The notes beneath the pieces were generated by a model that worked only from the letters and a program-made list of their open reading frames with translations, was not told the origin of the DNA and made no database searches. Made by a program: the position numbers and the translations under genes. From Sphingobacterium multivorum (GTDB taxonomy: Bacteria > Bacteroidota > Bacteroidia > Sphingobacteriales > Sphingobacteriaceae), in the NCBI RefSeq assembly GCF_039511225.1, contig NZ_CP154261.1:5766001-5830000 (forward strand): 64,000 nucleotides of DNA, in the 5' to 3' direction. Of the stretch, positions 8,350 to 18,074 are shown piece by piece (the stretch's first letter is position 1; the number at the start of each line of letters is the position of its first letter).

Positions 8350-9522
8350 TTACATAACAAGGACCCTCCCATCCTGAATTTTAAATTTATAATTGGATAT
8401 TTTTTCCAGCTGCCGGAGTAAATCCGAGAGCTTTTTGGTCCGCTTTATCATCCCCGTAAATTTATCGGTGGACGATGAATTCACCTTCACTTCTTTGATA
8501 TCATACCATTCGCCCACTTTTTGCAAGACAGTCTCAATATTATCTTCTGTGAAGCGGAAGAAGCCATCCCGCCAAGCGAGAACCTCCTTTAGGTCGGCTT
8601 CCTGTACAGCAATTTGTTTCGTAAGCAGATTGGTTTGTGCCTGCATTCCAGGACTTAAAATCTGCTGATTATGCCCCGCACTTACAGCAACCTTACCTTT
8701 GATTAAAGTGGTCAGGATTTTAGTTTTGCTGAGATCAGAGGCAATATTGAATTGCGTTCCCAATACTTTGACCTGGGTTTGTTTCGTCTGAACAATAAAA
8801 GGTTTACTACTGTCATGGGTGACATCAAAATAGGCTTCACCATCCAAGAATACCGTTCGGGTATGTTCAGCAAAATGTGTCGGATAGGTCAAGCTCGCGC
8901 CCGAGTTTAGTTGAACTTGCGTGCCATCAACCAACTTCACGGTCAATGCGCTACCTTTTGGGCTCAGGAAAGTTCTCAGCTCGGACCTGCCCTCGCCATT
9001 ATTTTTAACTTGATATACTACTGTGCCATCAGTTGCCTTAACGATGCTCAGACCGTTTTTGTCCAAGGTTTCAGGGTGATCTTCTGAAATTGAATATTGA
9101 TCACCATTGGAAAGTTTAAGTATAGGCGCACCGTTTTCTGGCAAGGCGATTTCCCTTGGTGAGACGGCTTGTTGAAAAGTTGTTTGCTTCGCGCTTTGTT
9201 GGACCAGAAACAGAATTGAAAAACAAAAGACAACAATTGCGGCCGCGATCCCCCCCAATCTGATGTAACGCAGCTTTGATTTTTTTCCGTCCCCCATCTC
9301 TTTATGATGTCCGCCTATTCGACTTGAGATCTGATTTAAAACCTGATCCCTGTTAAACAGCTCCGAACGTTCAGGAACTCTTTCGCCCATACGTTCAAAA
9401 AGATCGGAGAATTCAGCTTCTTCCAGCTGATCCAATTTATCGAGCATCTCTTTCAATTCCGAACGAGAGATTGTATTCCTAAAATAATGGGTTAGCAAAT
9501 AGCGTAGTCTTTCTTCTTGCAT
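8350..9522 (-). CDS. FecR family anti-sigma factor
   Basis: This inner-membrane regulator holds the ECF sigma factor and releases it when the SusC transducer is occupied. The 390-residue product has an N-terminal cytoplasmic part (about 1-75, with acidic helices), one membrane segment (about 87-105, AAAIVVFCFSILFLV), a FecR domain (about 170-265, with SPKGSALTVKLVDGTQVQLN and GEAYFDVTHD), and a C-terminal DUF4974 secretin-like region (DNIETVLQKVGEWYDI). The ATG at 9522 is used; the longer frame starts with TTG. It lies between the sigma factor (204 bp upstream) and SusC (115 bp downstream), the standard order of Bacteroidota cell-surface signalling loci. Confidence 0.95.
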   Translation of the reverse strand: MQEERLRYLLTHYFRNTISRSELKEMLDKLDQLEEAEFSDLFERMGERVPERSELFNRDQVLNQISSRIGGHHKEMGDGKKSKLRYIRLGGIAAAIVVFCFSILFLVQQSAKQTTFQQAVSPREIALPENGAPILKLSNGDQYSISEDHPETLDKNGLSIVKATDGTVVYQVKNNGEGRSELRTFLSPKGSALTVKLVDGTQVQLNSGASLTYPTHFAEHTRTVFLDGEAYFDVTHDSSKPFIVQTKQTQVKVLGTQFNIASDLSKTKILTTLIKGKVAVSAGHNQQILSPGMQAQTNLLTKQIAVQEADLKEVLAWRDGFFRFTEDNIETVLQKVGEWYDIKEVKVNSSSTDKFTGMIKRTKKLSDLLRQLEKISNYKFKIQDGRVLVM

Positions 9523-9726
9523 GGTCAAATTGGTTCGTACTTTCTAAGTATTTATTTCAGTACACCGCAAAAACAGAAAAGGACTACACGAAGAAATATT
9601 TTTTTTATTTTTTTTTAGATCCTTATGAAATTGTTATAGGTATAAAATTTTCAATGGAACTTCAGTCCAACTGTTTAGCATATCGATAACCAGTTAGGAG
9701 GATTCCATCAATCCATGAAATCCTTT

Positions 9727-10305
9727 TCAGAAAAAATAGAAAAATAAGGATAATAGCGGATTTCGTCCAGAACGGACTTGTTTTAAATGTTTCGATGCTC
9801 TGGCAAGATGGTTTTTTACCGTGTTTTTAGAAAGATTGAGTTCCGCTGCAATTTGATTGTGGGGTATTCCTTCAATTCGGCTTAATGTAAAAACGAGTTT
9901 TTGTTGTTCAGGTAGTTGAGCAAGGTAATTTTCAATTTCATCGGCAAGTTCCTTTCGTTCTATTAAACCATCGGCCCTATCCGAATGATGTTCAATATGG
10001 TAATATAGAAGCTCAAACGCCGAATGAGAACGTTTGATGCTTCTTAGTTTATTGAAACACTCTCTTTTTGTCAATACGTAAAGGAACGGCCAGAGATCCA
10101 CATCCTGTTTTATAGTTTCTCTATTGGTCCACAGTTTCACGAAAACTTCCTGCACAACATCCTCGCTCCAACCTGTATCTTTCAGCAAGTGGAAAGATAC
10201 ATCGAAAATGCGGTCTGCATATCGTTCGTAAAGTTTTGGTAAAACAGCCTGCTTCCCTATAGAGAGCGCTTGGATCAAATTGGCTTCATCATTTTCTTTT
10301 CTCAT
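9727..10305 (-). CDS. ECF RNA polymerase sigma factor, Bacteroidota sigma-70 family
   Basis: This alternative sigma factor is expected to transcribe the downstream SusC-SusD genes once FecR is inactivated. The 192-residue product contains sigma region 2 (YADRIFDVSFHLLKD, then SEDVVQEVFVKLW) and region 4 (LPEQQKLVFTLSRIEGIPHN, then LSKNTVKNHLARASKHL) with its helix-turn-helix. The start was placed at the ATG at 10305 because the longer frame starts with TTG. The hydrophobic last residues (PLLSLFFYFF) are common in this subfamily. It lies downstream of the GH2 gene on the same strand with a 141-bp gap containing a hairpin, so it may have its own promoter. No consensus housekeeping promoter is evident upstream. 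Confidence 0.95.
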   Translation of the reverse strand: MRKENDEANLIQALSIGKQAVLPKLYERYADRIFDVSFHLLKDTGWSEDVVQEVFVKLWTNRETIKQDVDLWPFLYVLTKRECFNKLRSIKRSHSAFELLYYHIEHHSDRADGLIERKELADEIENYLAQLPEQQKLVFTLSRIEGIPHNQIAAELNLSKNTVKNHLARASKHLKQVRSGRNPLLSLFFYFF

Positions 10306-10431
10306 AACTAAAGCTCCCAATCTTCAGTTTATTGGTCATTGTGCTTTTCAGGTAACAATTAGATTACAAGGCCAAGTTAACAATTATTTCTACATATTTA
10401 TTTTAAAAAATCAAGCATGTTAAATTTTCCC

Positions 10432-10461
10432 AAAGCGATCTTATCGTTAATAGATCGCTTT
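10432..10461 (-). other. Hairpin spanning the stop codon of the GH2 gene
   Basis: AAAGCGATC (10432-10440) is an exact inverted repeat of GATCGCTTT (10453-10461); the 12-nt loop contains the TAA stop of the GH2 gene. On the minus strand the stem is followed by GGGAAAATTT rather than a T-run. It could act as a weak terminator or as a 3'-end stabiliser separating the enzyme transcript from the sigma gene. Confidence 0.5.
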
Positions 10462-13230
10462 AGGTTCGGATTTTTCCTGTGCTTCTTTGTAGCGCAATAC
10501 CTGCGATAGCATAGCTGGATTTTCGATTACTTTGGGCCTAAACTTTGTACTGTTCATATACGTTAAGATAGAGCCTAACAGCTGTTTCGCCACGGGTCTG
10601 TTGGCTAGATCTGCCTCCAGATCAAACGAAGCAATCATCAGTTTGCCAGCTCCGACTGTCCCTTCAAAAAGAGAGGCTAATCTCCTATTATTAGCAAAGT
10701 TATCAATGAGCTCTACAACTGCATTCCCGCCTTTGATCTGATCCGTAATTAGCGTAGTCGATTTAATTTGGAGATCCCACCATTGCCAGTCTGTGTGATT
10801 ATCTGTTGGGAAATCGGCAAATACAGGGTGTTTAGGGTCACAAAGTAGGCCCATGGTACCGGCCTGTTTTGGAAAATGTACTGGGCTCCAAAAAACAGGA
10901 ACGAACTTTCCTTCAATGCCGTCTATTTTCTTCCAATCGGGATTTAAAAGCACCTTTTTCCCTTCTTTCAGTAAGCGCATTGCTTCCGCCAGTTCGCGCG
11001 TATAGCTCACTTCCCCAAAATCAACTGCGACCTGTTGAGGGTATACCCAAATATTCCAATGATTTTCATAGGATGTACCTTCCAGTTTAAGTTGAATTGT
11101 CAATTTCTTCGCCCGTCCAATTGCTTGTAATGGTACCTCAAAATGTCCCACATGGCCTTGATGCCCCTTTTCAATGGTCGACTGAAAATGTCCTTGTGCG
11201 ATTATTTTTCCCCCATCCTTCAGGAACCAGCTAATCCCCTGATTCTTCAAAACCGCCTGACCATAATTACTCACATCGATAGAAGCTTCGAACGTTTCAT
11301 TGTTGGTATATACAGCTTTCGCAAACTGGAGCAAAGGCACTACAGGAGCGCTAAATTGTCGAAATTCGGCCGCAGGAAGTATATCTTTACTGTCCCAAAA
11401 AGCATCTAATAATCCTACCAGCGCCGTTCCCTGACCTGGGAAATCATGAAGATCAAGGAGCTGATAACCGCTGATACCGGGTGTCTTCAATGCTCTTTCC
11501 ATCTCCTCCTTATATAGAATAGCAGCCAATTTTCCTGAGGACATCGTATATGCTTTGGCCTTATGTAATAATCCCTTTTGTTTCAGATCTTCTGCTACAG
11601 AAATGAAGTTTAGCGGTTTTAGAACACCTTGATATTTTTTGATTTCGGCGAGATTGGGATAGACAGCATATTGTCCAATTTCATGCGTCACGACCGGAAT
11701 CGAAATTCCTTCCAAAGCATTGCTATAATTTTTATTAAAGGTAGGTGCTTCACTATTAAATATACCTTGTCCCCGCACCCAGCCCCTGGCTGTCCACTGG
11801 GTGATCAGATAATCATCATAGGGTTCTTCCTTCACACCATGCCCTTGCTGGAATGTAAAAGAAGTTGCCGTATAAAGATGCCGTCTGTCTTTCTCCTTTA
11901 GGTGTTTTACTAAAGCATTCAGCGCGTTGAAATCACCACTCAATTCATTCCCCATACTCCAAAAGCAAAAGGATGGATGATTTCCATAGGTCTCTATTAT
12001 TCGATCGGCCTCTTCATATAGAAAATTCATCACGCCCTCATCTTTACCAATATTATTCTCCCAGATCGGCAACTCAATCTGAAGATAGAAACCCAATTCG
12101 TCGGCAACAGCAAAGGCCGCCTCCGGAGGACACCATGAATGAAACCGCAGATGATTTAGTCCCCATTCGCGCGCTGTCCGAAAGACTTTCCGCCAACCGG
12201 CCTTATCCATTGGCGGATGTCCTGTTAACGGGAAAATACTGCATTCTAATGTTCCTCTCAAAAATAAAGGCTCACCATTGACTTTTAGCATTGTCCCATC
12301 AGTAGAAAGCTCACGCATACCTATTGAGGTACGCAATGTTGATACGGCATCTGCAGCTTTCAACTCCACACCGATGTCGTACAAATGCGGCGAAAATTCG
12401 CTCCAAAGTTTCAGTCTATCCCCAAGAAGGTAGCTTAGGTTGATCGTTGAATCCCCCCGCGAGAGCTGAATAGTTTTTTCAACTGGTGGTAGGGAACCCA
12501 TGTTGTCTTTTACCGCTATTTTCAGTTTACCCACAACGCCCTTTGCTAGTTTGTTTCGGAGATTGATCTGCAGATTGATTTCCTTCTTCGCTAGATTAGG
12601 GCTAGCATACACCGACTTCAGACGCACCGCATCATAGGCCTGAATAGCAATCTTTCCAAGAATACCATTCCAAATAATTTGGGTGTGATCGGTATAAGCA
12701 TGCGCCATATCATCAACGCTGATGGGGAGTTTTTTTCTGTTATCTACGCGAATTGTCAACCGATGTTTCTTCCCAGCTTTCAGAAGTGAGCTTAAGTCAA
12801 ACTCATGCGGACTGACAAGGCTACGTTGCTTTTGGACCACTGCTACCCCGTCGATCCAAATCATGGACTCCCAAAGAACACGCTCGAGGGTTAAGATCAT
12901 CTCCTTACCAGCCCAACCTGCCGGAATTGAAAGTTCCCGTGTATACCATGCTGCTCCCACATAACGATGTGCTCGCGTTAAATGCGAAAGTTGAGGTTTG
13001 GCAAGAGCAGGTGTCAACGTATTTAAGGCTCCTAAACCCGCATCATCTGTTGTTCCTGGTAATTTGATCGATGTTTCGAACGATTTACCAGCCCAGCCCT
13101 GCTCAATACCGACATCTTCGGGATCAAGCCGAACTTTCCACTCACCTGCAAGGTCAAGCTGATTTAGTCCATCTGCCCAGGCCGTGTAACTTTGAAATAG
13201 AATGACGAATACTATGATATAGCGATACAT
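10447..13230 (-). CDS. Glycoside hydrolase family 2 protein, secreted
   Basis: GH2 enzymes (beta-galactosidases, beta-glucuronidases, beta-mannosidases and relatives) are retaining exo-glycosidases. The 927-residue product has a signal peptide (MYRYIIVFVILFQSYTAWA) and a jelly-roll sugar-binding domain (about 25-200). An immunoglobulin-like domain follows (about 200-305), then a TIM barrel (about 305-600) with the acid/base in WSMGNEL (Glu429) and a nucleophile candidate in VVTHEIGQY (Glu517). A further ~300 residues of beta-rich C-terminal sequence follow. Both catalytic residues are present, so it is probably active. The substrate cannot be assigned. It is 6 bp behind the DUF5107 gene and is the last gene of the porter-DUF5107-GH2 operon. 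Confidence 0.93.
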   Translation of the reverse strand: MYRYIIVFVILFQSYTAWADGLNQLDLAGEWKVRLDPEDVGIEQGWAGKSFETSIKLPGTTDDAGLGALNTLTPALAKPQLSHLTRAHRYVGAAWYTRELSIPAGWAGKEMILTLERVLWESMIWIDGVAVVQKQRSLVSPHEFDLSSLLKAGKKHRLTIRVDNRKKLPISVDDMAHAYTDHTQIIWNGILGKIAIQAYDAVRLKSVYASPNLAKKEINLQINLRNKLAKGVVGKLKIAVKDNMGSLPPVEKTIQLSRGDSTINLSYLLGDRLKLWSEFSPHLYDIGVELKAADAVSTLRTSIGMRELSTDGTMLKVNGEPLFLRGTLECSIFPLTGHPPMDKAGWRKVFRTAREWGLNHLRFHSWCPPEAAFAVADELGFYLQIELPIWENNIGKDEGVMNFLYEEADRIIETYGNHPSFCFWSMGNELSGDFNALNALVKHLKEKDRRHLYTATSFTFQQGHGVKEEPYDDYLITQWTARGWVRGQGIFNSEAPTFNKNYSNALEGISIPVVTHEIGQYAVYPNLAEIKKYQGVLKPLNFISVAEDLKQKGLLHKAKAYTMSSGKLAAILYKEEMERALKTPGISGYQLLDLHDFPGQGTALVGLLDAFWDSKDILPAAEFRQFSAPVVPLLQFAKAVYTNNETFEASIDVSNYGQAVLKNQGISWFLKDGGKIIAQGHFQSTIEKGHQGHVGHFEVPLQAIGRAKKLTIQLKLEGTSYENHWNIWVYPQQVAVDFGEVSYTRELAEAMRLLKEGKKVLLNPDWKKIDGIEGKFVPVFWSPVHFPKQAGTMGLLCDPKHPVFADFPTDNHTDWQWWDLQIKSTTLITDQIKGGNAVVELIDNFANNRRLASLFEGTVGAGKLMIASFDLEADLANRPVAKQLLGSILTYMNSTKFRPKVIENPAMLSQVLRYKEAQEKSEPKAIY

Positions 13231-13236
13231 ACGAAA

Positions 13237-16200
13237 TTATTTCTTTAAAGAAGTTTCACTTAAGAAAGAATGCATGATAGCCTGGCTCCCTTGGTGATTG
13301 GGATCCAACTGCTGAACTTGCGATAAATAATCCATTGCCAGAGCACGATCCCCATTCCCCAAATACCCCAATCCCATGACATACAGACAATGTATTTTAT
13401 TCTTATCATCCAGATTTTCCTCCCAAATATCCATATCAGGTAAGGAAACTGCAAAATAATCTATTTTAAAAGGCTTGTCAATATATAACTTTCCATGATC
13501 TATTAAGCATTGAAAGCGTTGTTCAGCTCGCCCTGGATCACCAAGCTCATGCCAGGCTAAACCCTGATAGAATATCTTATCTGGTTGTGGATCATTATAG
13601 AAAAGGGCTTGCTGGGGTTCATCAGCACCCTCTGTTGCTTTATAGAAATAAACCTTAGCTTCTTCTTCCCGACCCAATAAACGATAGACAAGCCCTTTAT
13701 AATAGTGAATGTCGTTTTCCTCCATGGTAATCAGCTTACCTTCACCAAGATTATGTGGGTAATAATCAATTGCCTCTAGCAAGGAAAGCGCCTGCTGCAG
13801 TTCACTCTGCAGTATCGATTTTTTGGCCAATTCCAGCTGAGATATCGTGTACTGACGAGAGACCTTTCCTTCTCCTCCTTCCCAGGGCTTAAACTGCCGC
13901 GAAGCAAGCAACGTTTTCGCGCGCTCGTATTCGCCCAACAGATTAAACAGGGTGATCCGCTCCAAGAATAGATCATCTCTAAGCGTCACCAAATCCGGAT
14001 ATCGATCGAGTAACGCCAACCTCTCTTTGTAAGGACGGCCCTCCTTCTTGTAGAGCTGATGAAGCTCCATGAGTAAACGTGCATCAGTTTCATCCAATGA
14101 AAATGCCCGCTCCAATAAAGTCACGGCATCTTTCTTCTTGCCTATCCGATTATAATAAGCTAAGGCCAGATTGCGAAAAACGGTAGGAAACTGTCCATCC
14201 AACTGGATCGCATGCTCCCAACAGTCTGCCGCATCCTGATGCTGTCTTTTTCCATACCAAAGATTGCCCAAATAATACGAGGCCTTTGCGTCAGCATCAT
14301 TTAAACCGATGGCATGTCGGAGAATTGCAATCTCTTCCAAACGATTTGGGAAACAATAGGTAGGATCCATGAGGATGGCTCGGTCACAGTAAGTTTTTGC
14401 CCTGTCATGCAAGCCTAACTGGGTCGCAAAATAACCTAACGTATAATATACCATAGGGTAAACTAAGGTTACATCTTCAATGTTTTTTTCCAGCAGTAAC
14501 GATGCCTCTTCATACAGACCGGCATGCGCAAAATCCAATGCGTACTCTATCACACTATGAATATTAACCCGCGCTAAATCGAGAATAGGAGAAAAAATGG
14601 ATTCTTCTTTATTTAACAGGTACCATTCGAATCGACAGCCCATATTAAAGGGATCCAATTCCATTGATTCCTGAATAAATGCTAAAGCGGCATCTTTTGC
14701 CCCAAGTTTTCTTAAAATAGAGGCCTTCAGCTGTCGTCCTTTGTGGTGATACCAGTTTCGGCTCAATGAGTGATCTATTTTTTCCAAAGCAGCTTTCCAA
14801 TCGCCTCTCTTCGCATCAATTTGTGCCAAACCAAAATAGCCAGAATCCTTCCAGGCGGCATTCCAGGTTGCTTTGTAGAAAGCTGCATAAGCTCCATTCA
14901 AATCCCCAGATAGTTGCAGAGCTACACCTAGGTTGTAATAAGGTTCTCCATCATAAGGATTGGGATTACGCTCCGTAGCGCGTGCGATAGCGGTCTCAAA
15001 ATAAGGAATCGACGCATTGATCTTACCGCTTCGCAACAAGAAAGCACCCATTGCATTATTACATCGGATATCGTTCGGTTCACGTCGCAGCGCTTCCTTA
15101 TAATAATCCAATGGATTATAAGTTGCATGTCGGTACTGTTCCAAATGCTGTCCCGTCAAAAACAATTCTTCGATGGAACGAATATCTTCGGGTAGCAATG
15201 CTGCCTGTGCTGGTTTGGGCATATCTTTAGCATCCTTTGCCTGCTCTTGCTGGTAGACCAATATTTCATGGTTATTTTTATCATACACAGTCAATAGGAG
15301 TTCGGTTGGATCACCGTCCAATCCAGCAACACTTTGGGTATAAATATTCCGAGGAGAACAGTCCGCTTGCTCGTCCAAATAGATTTTACCTGCCGTATTG
15401 CGTAACAAAATACGTATACCTTCATACGTCCCCGTTGTATATAAGACAATGTGAGCTGTCTGCTCCCTAACCTCCATATTGAGCACCACATCTTTTGTTG
15501 CATTTTTCACCTGTCCGACCTCTGCGTAAGGCATAAAATACTGAGACCAGGATTTCACTTCATAAGGTTGTAACCAAGCAAAATCAGGCTGATTATCGGT
15601 ATATACACCGGCCATCAATTCAATATACGGTCCATTTTCATCGGTCAAGTTTCTATCCCAGGCGACACCAAAATCACCATTTCCCCAGGTCCACTGTTTT
15701 TTCCCGGGTGAAATGTGATGATCGGCCACATGCAACATCCCCGCATTGGTCGCACCGGCCTCATAGCCGCCAACGAAATTGTATTTCGATTGAATGGCCA
15801 TATAGGAGGTCGGAACAGGAATATTCTTGTATTGTGCTATATCAACACCAGCTGAGTAATCGTACTTGTAGTAAGTCCCCCGAGCAATTGGGAAAGAGGA
15901 AACCTCTCGCTTTCCATGATCAAAAACGGCATTGACGTCGGGAGGGAAGACGGAAAAATAGTCATCATTCACAACAACAGCCGGATTGGCCCACCACAGA
16001 AAGGTTTGTGGCAATGCTGTCCGATTATACACCTGAACCTTTATTTCTAGATATGCTTTGTCGGGATGCAATGTAAATCCCTGCATGGCCTTCATCCGAA
16101 ACATACGTTCGATTTCGTTGCACCAAACCGTAATGCTTCCATCGCTGTTGTATTCGATTAAATGCTCTGTTGGCATAAAAGTAGTCGGTCGATGATGCTG

Positions 16201-16605
16201 TGGCCAATTAAATTCAATCCCTCCCGAAATCCAAGGGCCAGTAAGCCCTACCAAAGCCGGCTTGATCACTTCATTATAATAAACAAAATGTCGTTCTCGG
16301 ACTTTATCATAAGCCATATGAACCCGCCCACCTAAGGCTGGAAGAATCATCACCTTGATATATTCATTTTCAAGAAATAGCGCTTGATAGATCTTATTTC
16401 GCTTCTGATCGCTAATTTTCTCTATGATCGGATAAGGATATACTACCCCTGAGCTACCTTGATATACGCGTTTTTCAGCAAATATGGGATTTTTCTCCAT
16501 TGTTCCAATCTCGTATGTTGGAATAGCAACCTGCTCCTCCCATGCTTTTACAATCCCTTTCTGGTCTACTGTTGATTTTATAAGATAACGAGTTAATTCT
16601 GTCAT
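13237..16605 (-). CDS. DUF5107 domain protein with C-terminal TPR array
   Basis: The function is not established. The 1122-residue product has no signal peptide and should be cytosolic. Residues about 40-360 form the DUF5107 region, which by eye has features of the galactose-mutarotase-like beta-sandwich superfamily: ENEYIKVMILPALGGRVHMA, WISGGIEFNWPQHHRP and NGPYIELMAGVYTDNQPDF. Residues about 505-1115 are tetratricopeptide-like repeats, such as EPYYNLGVALQLSGDLNGAY and DARLLMELHQLYKKEGRPYK. It sits between a sugar porter (63 bp upstream) and a GH2 enzyme (6 bp downstream), which ties it to processing or sensing of the imported sugar. A sugar-ring enzyme, a binding protein or a scaffold are all possible. 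Confidence 0.85.
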   Translation of the reverse strand: MTELTRYLIKSTVDQKGIVKAWEEQVAIPTYEIGTMEKNPIFAEKRVYQGSSGVVYPYPIIEKISDQKRNKIYQALFLENEYIKVMILPALGGRVHMAYDKVRERHFVYYNEVIKPALVGLTGPWISGGIEFNWPQHHRPTTFMPTEHLIEYNSDGSITVWCNEIERMFRMKAMQGFTLHPDKAYLEIKVQVYNRTALPQTFLWWANPAVVVNDDYFSVFPPDVNAVFDHGKREVSSFPIARGTYYKYDYSAGVDIAQYKNIPVPTSYMAIQSKYNFVGGYEAGATNAGMLHVADHHISPGKKQWTWGNGDFGVAWDRNLTDENGPYIELMAGVYTDNQPDFAWLQPYEVKSWSQYFMPYAEVGQVKNATKDVVLNMEVREQTAHIVLYTTGTYEGIRILLRNTAGKIYLDEQADCSPRNIYTQSVAGLDGDPTELLLTVYDKNNHEILVYQQEQAKDAKDMPKPAQAALLPEDIRSIEELFLTGQHLEQYRHATYNPLDYYKEALRREPNDIRCNNAMGAFLLRSGKINASIPYFETAIARATERNPNPYDGEPYYNLGVALQLSGDLNGAYAAFYKATWNAAWKDSGYFGLAQIDAKRGDWKAALEKIDHSLSRNWYHHKGRQLKASILRKLGAKDAALAFIQESMELDPFNMGCRFEWYLLNKEESIFSPILDLARVNIHSVIEYALDFAHAGLYEEASLLLEKNIEDVTLVYPMVYYTLGYFATQLGLHDRAKTYCDRAILMDPTYCFPNRLEEIAILRHAIGLNDADAKASYYLGNLWYGKRQHQDAADCWEHAIQLDGQFPTVFRNLALAYYNRIGKKKDAVTLLERAFSLDETDARLLMELHQLYKKEGRPYKERLALLDRYPDLVTLRDDLFLERITLFNLLGEYERAKTLLASRQFKPWEGGEGKVSRQYTISQLELAKKSILQSELQQALSLLEAIDYYPHNLGEGKLITMEENDIHYYKGLVYRLLGREEEAKVYFYKATEGADEPQQALFYNDPQPDKIFYQGLAWHELGDPGRAEQRFQCLIDHGKLYIDKPFKIDYFAVSLPDMDIWEENLDDKNKIHCLYVMGLGYLGNGDRALAMDYLSQVQQLDPNHQGSQAIMHSFLSETSLKK

Positions 16606-16668
16606 TTTCTTGATACGCTAATAGGTTTATATAGGTCGAGTTGATTTCGTTGATGATCCGGGTGCCAA

Positions 16669-18045
16669 TTATCCTTCCAGTTCTTGTTCAATTTCTTCTA
16701 AGCTTTTTCCTTTGGTCTCTTTCAATCGGCTCCATAGAAACAGACAACCGATAAAACAGACTCCACCATACAGCCAGAATGTACCAGCTGCACCCAGGTT
16801 TTGATTCAGTAAAGGAAACGTATAGGTGAGCACAAAACATGCAATCCATAATAACGATGTTGCAATCGCCATGGCCTGCGCCCTTACAGCGGTAGGGAAT
16901 ATTTCGGCGATAATTACCCAAGTTACAGGAGCCAAGGTCATCGCATACACCGCAATTCCGGCCAGTACAAGGAGAAGCACAAAAATGCCGCTGCAATTGA
17001 AATAATAACATGCTCCTAAGGCAATATAAATCACAAAAAGGCCTGCTGATCCGAAAAGCATCAATGCGCGACGACCAATTCGATCAACCAGGTACATGCC
17101 AATGAATGTAAAAATGACATTGATCACGCCAGTGATAATAATATTGAAAAGCATCCCAGAAACCGTATATCCAGCAGCTGTAAAGATTTCCTGGGCATAA
17201 TTAAAAATAACATTAATCCCACACCATTGCTGAAAAACCGCAATAAAGCTTCCTAGCAACAACAACCGTAGCAGCTTCCCCTGAAATAAATTTCTCTTTC
17301 GGGATTTAGCCTGACTTAGTTCAGCCGCCTCGGCAATAGAACGTATATTTTCTGCTGCATACTCATCTCCACCCATGCGTAAAAATACACGTTTTGCCTG
17401 TTCGTGCTTCCCTTTTGTATATAACCAGCGCGGACTTTCAGGAATCAGGAAAAGTAGCAATAAAAAAATGACCGCCGGGATCGCTCCGGCCCAAAACATC
17501 CATCTCCACCCCTCTTGCGCATTCCAGGTTTCTAGCATAGATTCTCCGGCTAAAACCGGCTTTGCAATGAGCCAATTGACCACTTGTGCTGCAAGGATGC
17601 CCAGTACAATGGTCAATTGATTGATCGATACAAATTTCCCTCGACTTTCTGCGGGGGCGATCTCTGCGATATACATCGGTGCCAAATTGGAGGCTACACC
17701 GATACCTATCCCGCCCAAAATCCGATAGATAATAAAAGTGTCCAGTTCGGACGCCATACCGGTTCCCACTGCAGACATTATAAATAAAATTGCAGCAGTA
17801 TAAATCAGCGGTTTTCTGCCATAGCGATCGGCCAATCCCCCCGAGAGCAGTACACCAACAAAGCTCCCCACAATCGCCGAAGACATGGCCCACCCCTGCA
17901 AGGCAGGATCGGATTCCAAATGAAAATAAGCCTCATAAAATGGCTTTGCACCACCAATAACTACCCAATCATATCCAAATAGAAATCCACCAATAGCGGC
18001 CACAAAAGTGATCAATAGCAGATAGGTCGTCGCAGTCTTTTGCAT
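16669..18045 (-). CDS. MFS sugar porter family transporter
   Basis: This is an inner-membrane sugar symporter of the XylE/GalP/GLUT type. The 458-residue product has about 12 membrane segments and the sugar-porter signatures GGLADRYGRKPLIY (loop 2-3), PESPRWLYTKGK (end of the first half), QQWCGINVIFNYA (TM7) and VDRIGRRALM (loop 8-9). The expected substrate is a mono- or disaccharide released from the polysaccharide. It is the first gene of the porter-DUF5107-GH2 operon and is divergent from the AraC-type regulator; the 129-bp intergenic region carries an operator-like repeat pair. Length and start are typical. Confidence 0.95.
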   Translation of the reverse strand: MQKTATTYLLLITFVAAIGGFLFGYDWVVIGGAKPFYEAYFHLESDPALQGWAMSSAIVGSFVGVLLSGGLADRYGRKPLIYTAAILFIMSAVGTGMASELDTFIIYRILGGIGIGVASNLAPMYIAEIAPAESRGKFVSINQLTIVLGILAAQVVNWLIAKPVLAGESMLETWNAQEGWRWMFWAGAIPAVIFLLLLFLIPESPRWLYTKGKHEQAKRVFLRMGGDEYAAENIRSIAEAAELSQAKSRKRNLFQGKLLRLLLLGSFIAVFQQWCGINVIFNYAQEIFTAAGYTVSGMLFNIIITGVINVIFTFIGMYLVDRIGRRALMLFGSAGLFVIYIALGACYYFNCSGIFVLLLVLAGIAVYAMTLAPVTWVIIAEIFPTAVRAQAMAIATSLLWIACFVLTYTFPLLNQNLGAAGTFWLYGGVCFIGCLFLWSRLKETKGKSLEEIEQELEG

Positions 18046-18074
18046 AAGAGTTTACATATTTAGATTTACTTAGG

